6,977 nt of DNA, taken from Oscillospiraceae bacterium. Its GTDB lineage: Bacteria > Bacillota_A > Clostridia > Oscillospirales > JAAYXM01. The stretch spans positions 1 through 6,977 of the forward strand of contig JAFQVE010000638.1 in NCBI GenBank assembly GCA_017408185.1, written 5' to 3'. Of the stretch, positions 4,876-6,977 are shown piece by piece. The notes beneath the pieces were generated by a model. It made no database searches, was not told the DNA's origin, and saw nothing but the letters and a program-made list of their open reading frames with translations. Position numbers and translations under genes: made by a program. The stretch's first letter is position 1. Each line of letters starts with the position of its first letter.

Positions 4876-6977
4876 CTGGCGAAGAGAATGAATTTTCCCC
4901 TGCGGAGCCGTATCTTCGACAACAGCCGTATATGCAGGTTTTATCTCTTCTTTCTTTATTCTTTTCATTTTAGACAAATCAATTGCGCACCCGATAACAT
5001 CATCCGTATGAGCTACAGCACAGAAGGACAGTGATTCTCGCACTGTTTTATCTATTTCTTCGAGATCCTTCAAATTATCTTCCGGAATGATGACCGTCTT
5101 TATACCGTGCCGGTATGCCGCCATCGTCTTTTCTTTAAGACCTCCGATAGGAAGCACGCGCCCGCGGATGGAAATCTCACCCGTCATTGCTATATCGTTT
5201 CTTGCCGGAACGCCCGTAAGTGCCGATACGAGTGCTGTAGCGATTGTTATACCGGCAGACGGACCGTCTTTGGGAATTGCTCCCTCAGGAAAATGAATAT
5301 GGATATCACGTGTTTTATAAAAATCATGCGCAATTCCAAACTCCGAAGCCCTGCTTCTGACGTAAGTCATCGCCGCTTTTGCAGACTCATTCATAACCGT
5401 TCCGAGATTTCCCGTTACTTCAAGCTTTCCGGTCCCTTCTGTAACGTTAACCTCAACCTCTAATATTTCACCACCGACAGCGGTCCAGGCAAGACCGTTG
5501 ACAACCCCCGGTTCCTTGCCGTCGAAAACCTTATCCTCTTTATATTTCTCAACTCCGAGGAAATCGGATATATTGTTGGCTGTGATATTTATTTTTGTAA
5601 CATCTTCAGAAACAACACGTTTTGCCACCTTACGCATAAGCGTTGCAATTTCGCGCTCAAGCGTTCGGACACCTGCTTCACGGGTATAATCTGATATAAG
5701 CTTGTATATGGCATCATCGCTTATTTTAAGCATTGAGGCAGATATTCCGTTTTTCTGCATTTGCTTCTTTATGAGGTGATTTTTTGCAATATGGAACTTA
5801 TCCTCAATTGTATAACTTGTAAGCTCAATAATTTCCATACGGTCAAGGAGCGGAAGCGGGATTGTTGATGTTGTATTTGCAGTAGTGACAAATAAAACAT
5901 CCGACAAATCAAACGGAATCTCAAGGTAATGATCGCGGAAAGCAGAATTCTGTTCTGAGTCGAGCACCTCAAGCATCGCCGCAGATGGGTCTCCGCGAAA
6001 ATCGTTTGACATTTTATCAATCTCATCAAGAAGAATGAGCGCATTTTTAGATCCTGCGCTTTTTACCGCGTTCATTATTCTTCCCGGCATCGCACCGATG
6101 TAAGTTTTTCTGTGTCCACGGATATCCGCTTCATCACGCACACCGCCGAGAGAAAGGCGCGCAAACTTTCTTCCCATTGCTGCAGCTATGCTTTTTCCGA
6201 CCGAAGTCTTACCGACTCCCGGAGGTCCGACAAGACATATTATCTGTCCGCCGCTTTCTGCTTTGAGCTGCTTTACGGCTAAAAACTCAAGAACTCTTTC
6301 CTTAACCTTTTCCATACCATAATGGTCACGATCCAACACTTTTTTTGCATTTAAAAGGTTAAGCTTGTCTTTCGTCGTTTTATCCCACGGAAGCTCAAGA
6401 ACATGATCGAGATATGTTCTTATTACTCCGCTTTCCGGAGAAGTGTAGTGCATTTTACGCAATCTTCCGGCTTCTTTTAAAAGCTTTTCTCTAATTTCAT
6501 CGGAAAACGGCAGAGCCTCTATTTTTCTGACATATTCTTCGCACTCATTTTCTTCTGTTACATCTTCACCGAGTTCCTCATTTATTGCTTTGAGCTGTTC
6601 ACGAAGAATAAAGTCTCTTTGGTTTTTATCAACCTGCTCCTGAACTTTTCCCGCAATATCAAACTCCATCTTAAAAATTTCCCGTTCTCTCGCAAGAAGC
6701 TTGTTCACAAGCGAAAGTCTCTTGTACGGATGAAGCTCTTCAAGCACTTCCTGTTTGTTGGTAAATCGTGCCGGAATGCTTTGTGCTATACGGTCAGCCA
6801 GATCTCCGATATTTTCAGTAGAAAACACATCAATCATAATGTCAGGAGCTATTTTAGGCGCAAACTCCATAAACTCAGAAAAGAGCTCCTGCGCTGTACG
6901 AACAAGCGCCTCACGACGCACTGCATTCTCACGTATTGCCGGAATCTGAAGTTCTTCAACCTCTGCCTCTATAAACG
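4873..6977 (-). CDS. lon: ATP-dependent serine protease Lon (LonA type), N-terminus cut by window edge
   Basis: Lon is a hexameric cytoplasmic AAA+ protease that degrades misfolded and some regulatory proteins. The frame stays open to the window edge and encodes 700 residues here. The GTG at 6921-6919 is an internal valine: the reading continues upstream as EELQIPAIRENA, typical Lon N-domain sequence. Counting from the edge, the visible order is end of the N domain and coiled coil (to about 200), Walker A GPPGVGKT (250-257), Walker B ALILLDEID (312-320), sensor-2 region REAGVRTLERE (432-442), and the protease domain with catalytic S573 in KDGPSAG and K616 in GGLKEK. The Ser-Lys spacing of 43 equals that of E. 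coli Lon, and aligning the serines suggests about 105 residues are missing. After the catalytic lysine the chain is about 20 residues longer than E. coli Lon and ends in a lysine-rich tail. The promoter lies outside the window. Confidence 0.98.
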   Translation of the reverse strand, partial: FIEAEVEELQIPAIRENAVRREALVRTAQELFSEFMEFAPKIAPDIMIDVFSTENIGDLADRIAQSIPARFTNKQEVLEELHPYKRLSLVNKLLAREREIFKMEFDIAGKVQEQVDKNQRDFILREQLKAINEELGEDVTEENECEEYVRKIEALPFSDEIREKLLKEAGRLRKMHYTSPESGVIRTYLDHVLELPWDKTTKDKLNLLNAKKVLDRDHYGMEKVKERVLEFLAVKQLKAESGGQIICLVGPPGVGKTSVGKSIAAAMGRKFARLSLGGVRDEADIRGHRKTYIGAMPGRIMNAVKSAGSKNALILLDEIDKMSNDFRGDPSAAMLEVLDSEQNSAFRDHYLEIPFDLSDVLFVTTANTTSTIPLPLLDRMEIIELTSYTIEDKFHIAKNHLIKKQMQKNGISASMLKISDDAIYKLISDYTREAGVRTLEREIATLMRKVAKRVVSEDVTKINITANNISDFLGVEKYKEDKVFDGKEPGVVNGLAWTAVGGEILEVEVNVTEGTGKLEVTGNLGTVMNESAKAAMTYVRSRASEFGIAHDFYKTRDIHIHFPEGAIPKDGPSAGITIATALVSALTGVPARNDIAMTGEISIRGRVLPIGGLKEKTMAAYRHGIKTVIIPEDNLKDLEEIDKTVRESLSFCAVAHTDDVIGCAIDLSKMKRIKKEEIKPAYTAVVEDTAPQGKIHSLRQ

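Noticed and set aside
5769..6044. A 91-residue minus-strand open frame
   Set aside because: It is another frame inside the lon AAA+ domain, and the lon frame is intact through this region.
6919..6921. GTG as the start of lon
   Set aside because: The same frame continues upstream to the window edge with typical Lon N-domain sequence, so this codon is an internal valine.
1..6977. Mobile element, CRISPR array, tRNA or defence system
   Set aside because: No transposase, integrase, regular repeat-spacer pattern, tRNA-like fold or defence-family motif is visible. The five genes account for almost all of the window.

Overview
The window looks like a chromosomal segment of a Firmicutes bacterium, most likely a Clostridia-type anaerobe. 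The reasons are the lon-ysxC (engB) gene pair typical of Firmicutes, strong AGGAG-type ribosome binding sites, TTG and GTG starts, and AT-rich intergenic hairpin terminators. The genus cannot be fixed from the sequence alone. All five genes lie on the minus strand, so transcription runs from the high coordinates to the low ones. No RNA gene, CRISPR array, mobile element or phage gene was found.

Region 1 (6977 down to 2044) is a compact run of four genes: lon (ATP-dependent protease, N-terminus cut by the window edge), ysxC/engB (ribosome-assembly GTPase, TTG start), lysA (diaminopimelate decarboxylase) and an AraC-family regulator (GTG start). The gaps are 12, 13 and 29 nt. The ribosome binding sites of ysxC and lysA overlap the stop codon of the gene before, which suggests one operon with translational coupling. 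A 20-bp hairpin with a U tract, overlapping the araC stop codon, closes it.

Region 2 (about 2017 to 1006) is a single-gene unit: a promoter whose -35 box lies inside the araC terminator, a metal-dependent amidohydrolase (Amidohydro_2 / COG2159-like), and a 15-bp hairpin terminator.

Region 3 (about 1005 to 1) is an AT-rich 237-bp intergenic stretch with direct repeats, a likely promoter and a small dyad. It leads into a Gfo/Idh/MocA-family oxidoreductase whose C-terminus is cut off at base 1. The AraC regulator, the amidohydrolase and the oxidoreductase could together form a small carbon-compound utilisation module next to housekeeping genes. That link is inferred from position and family only.

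I see no clear undescribed system. The more interesting points are the terminator/promoter overlap, the repeats upstream of the oxidoreductase, and a sugar-type regulator at the tail of a housekeeping operon.
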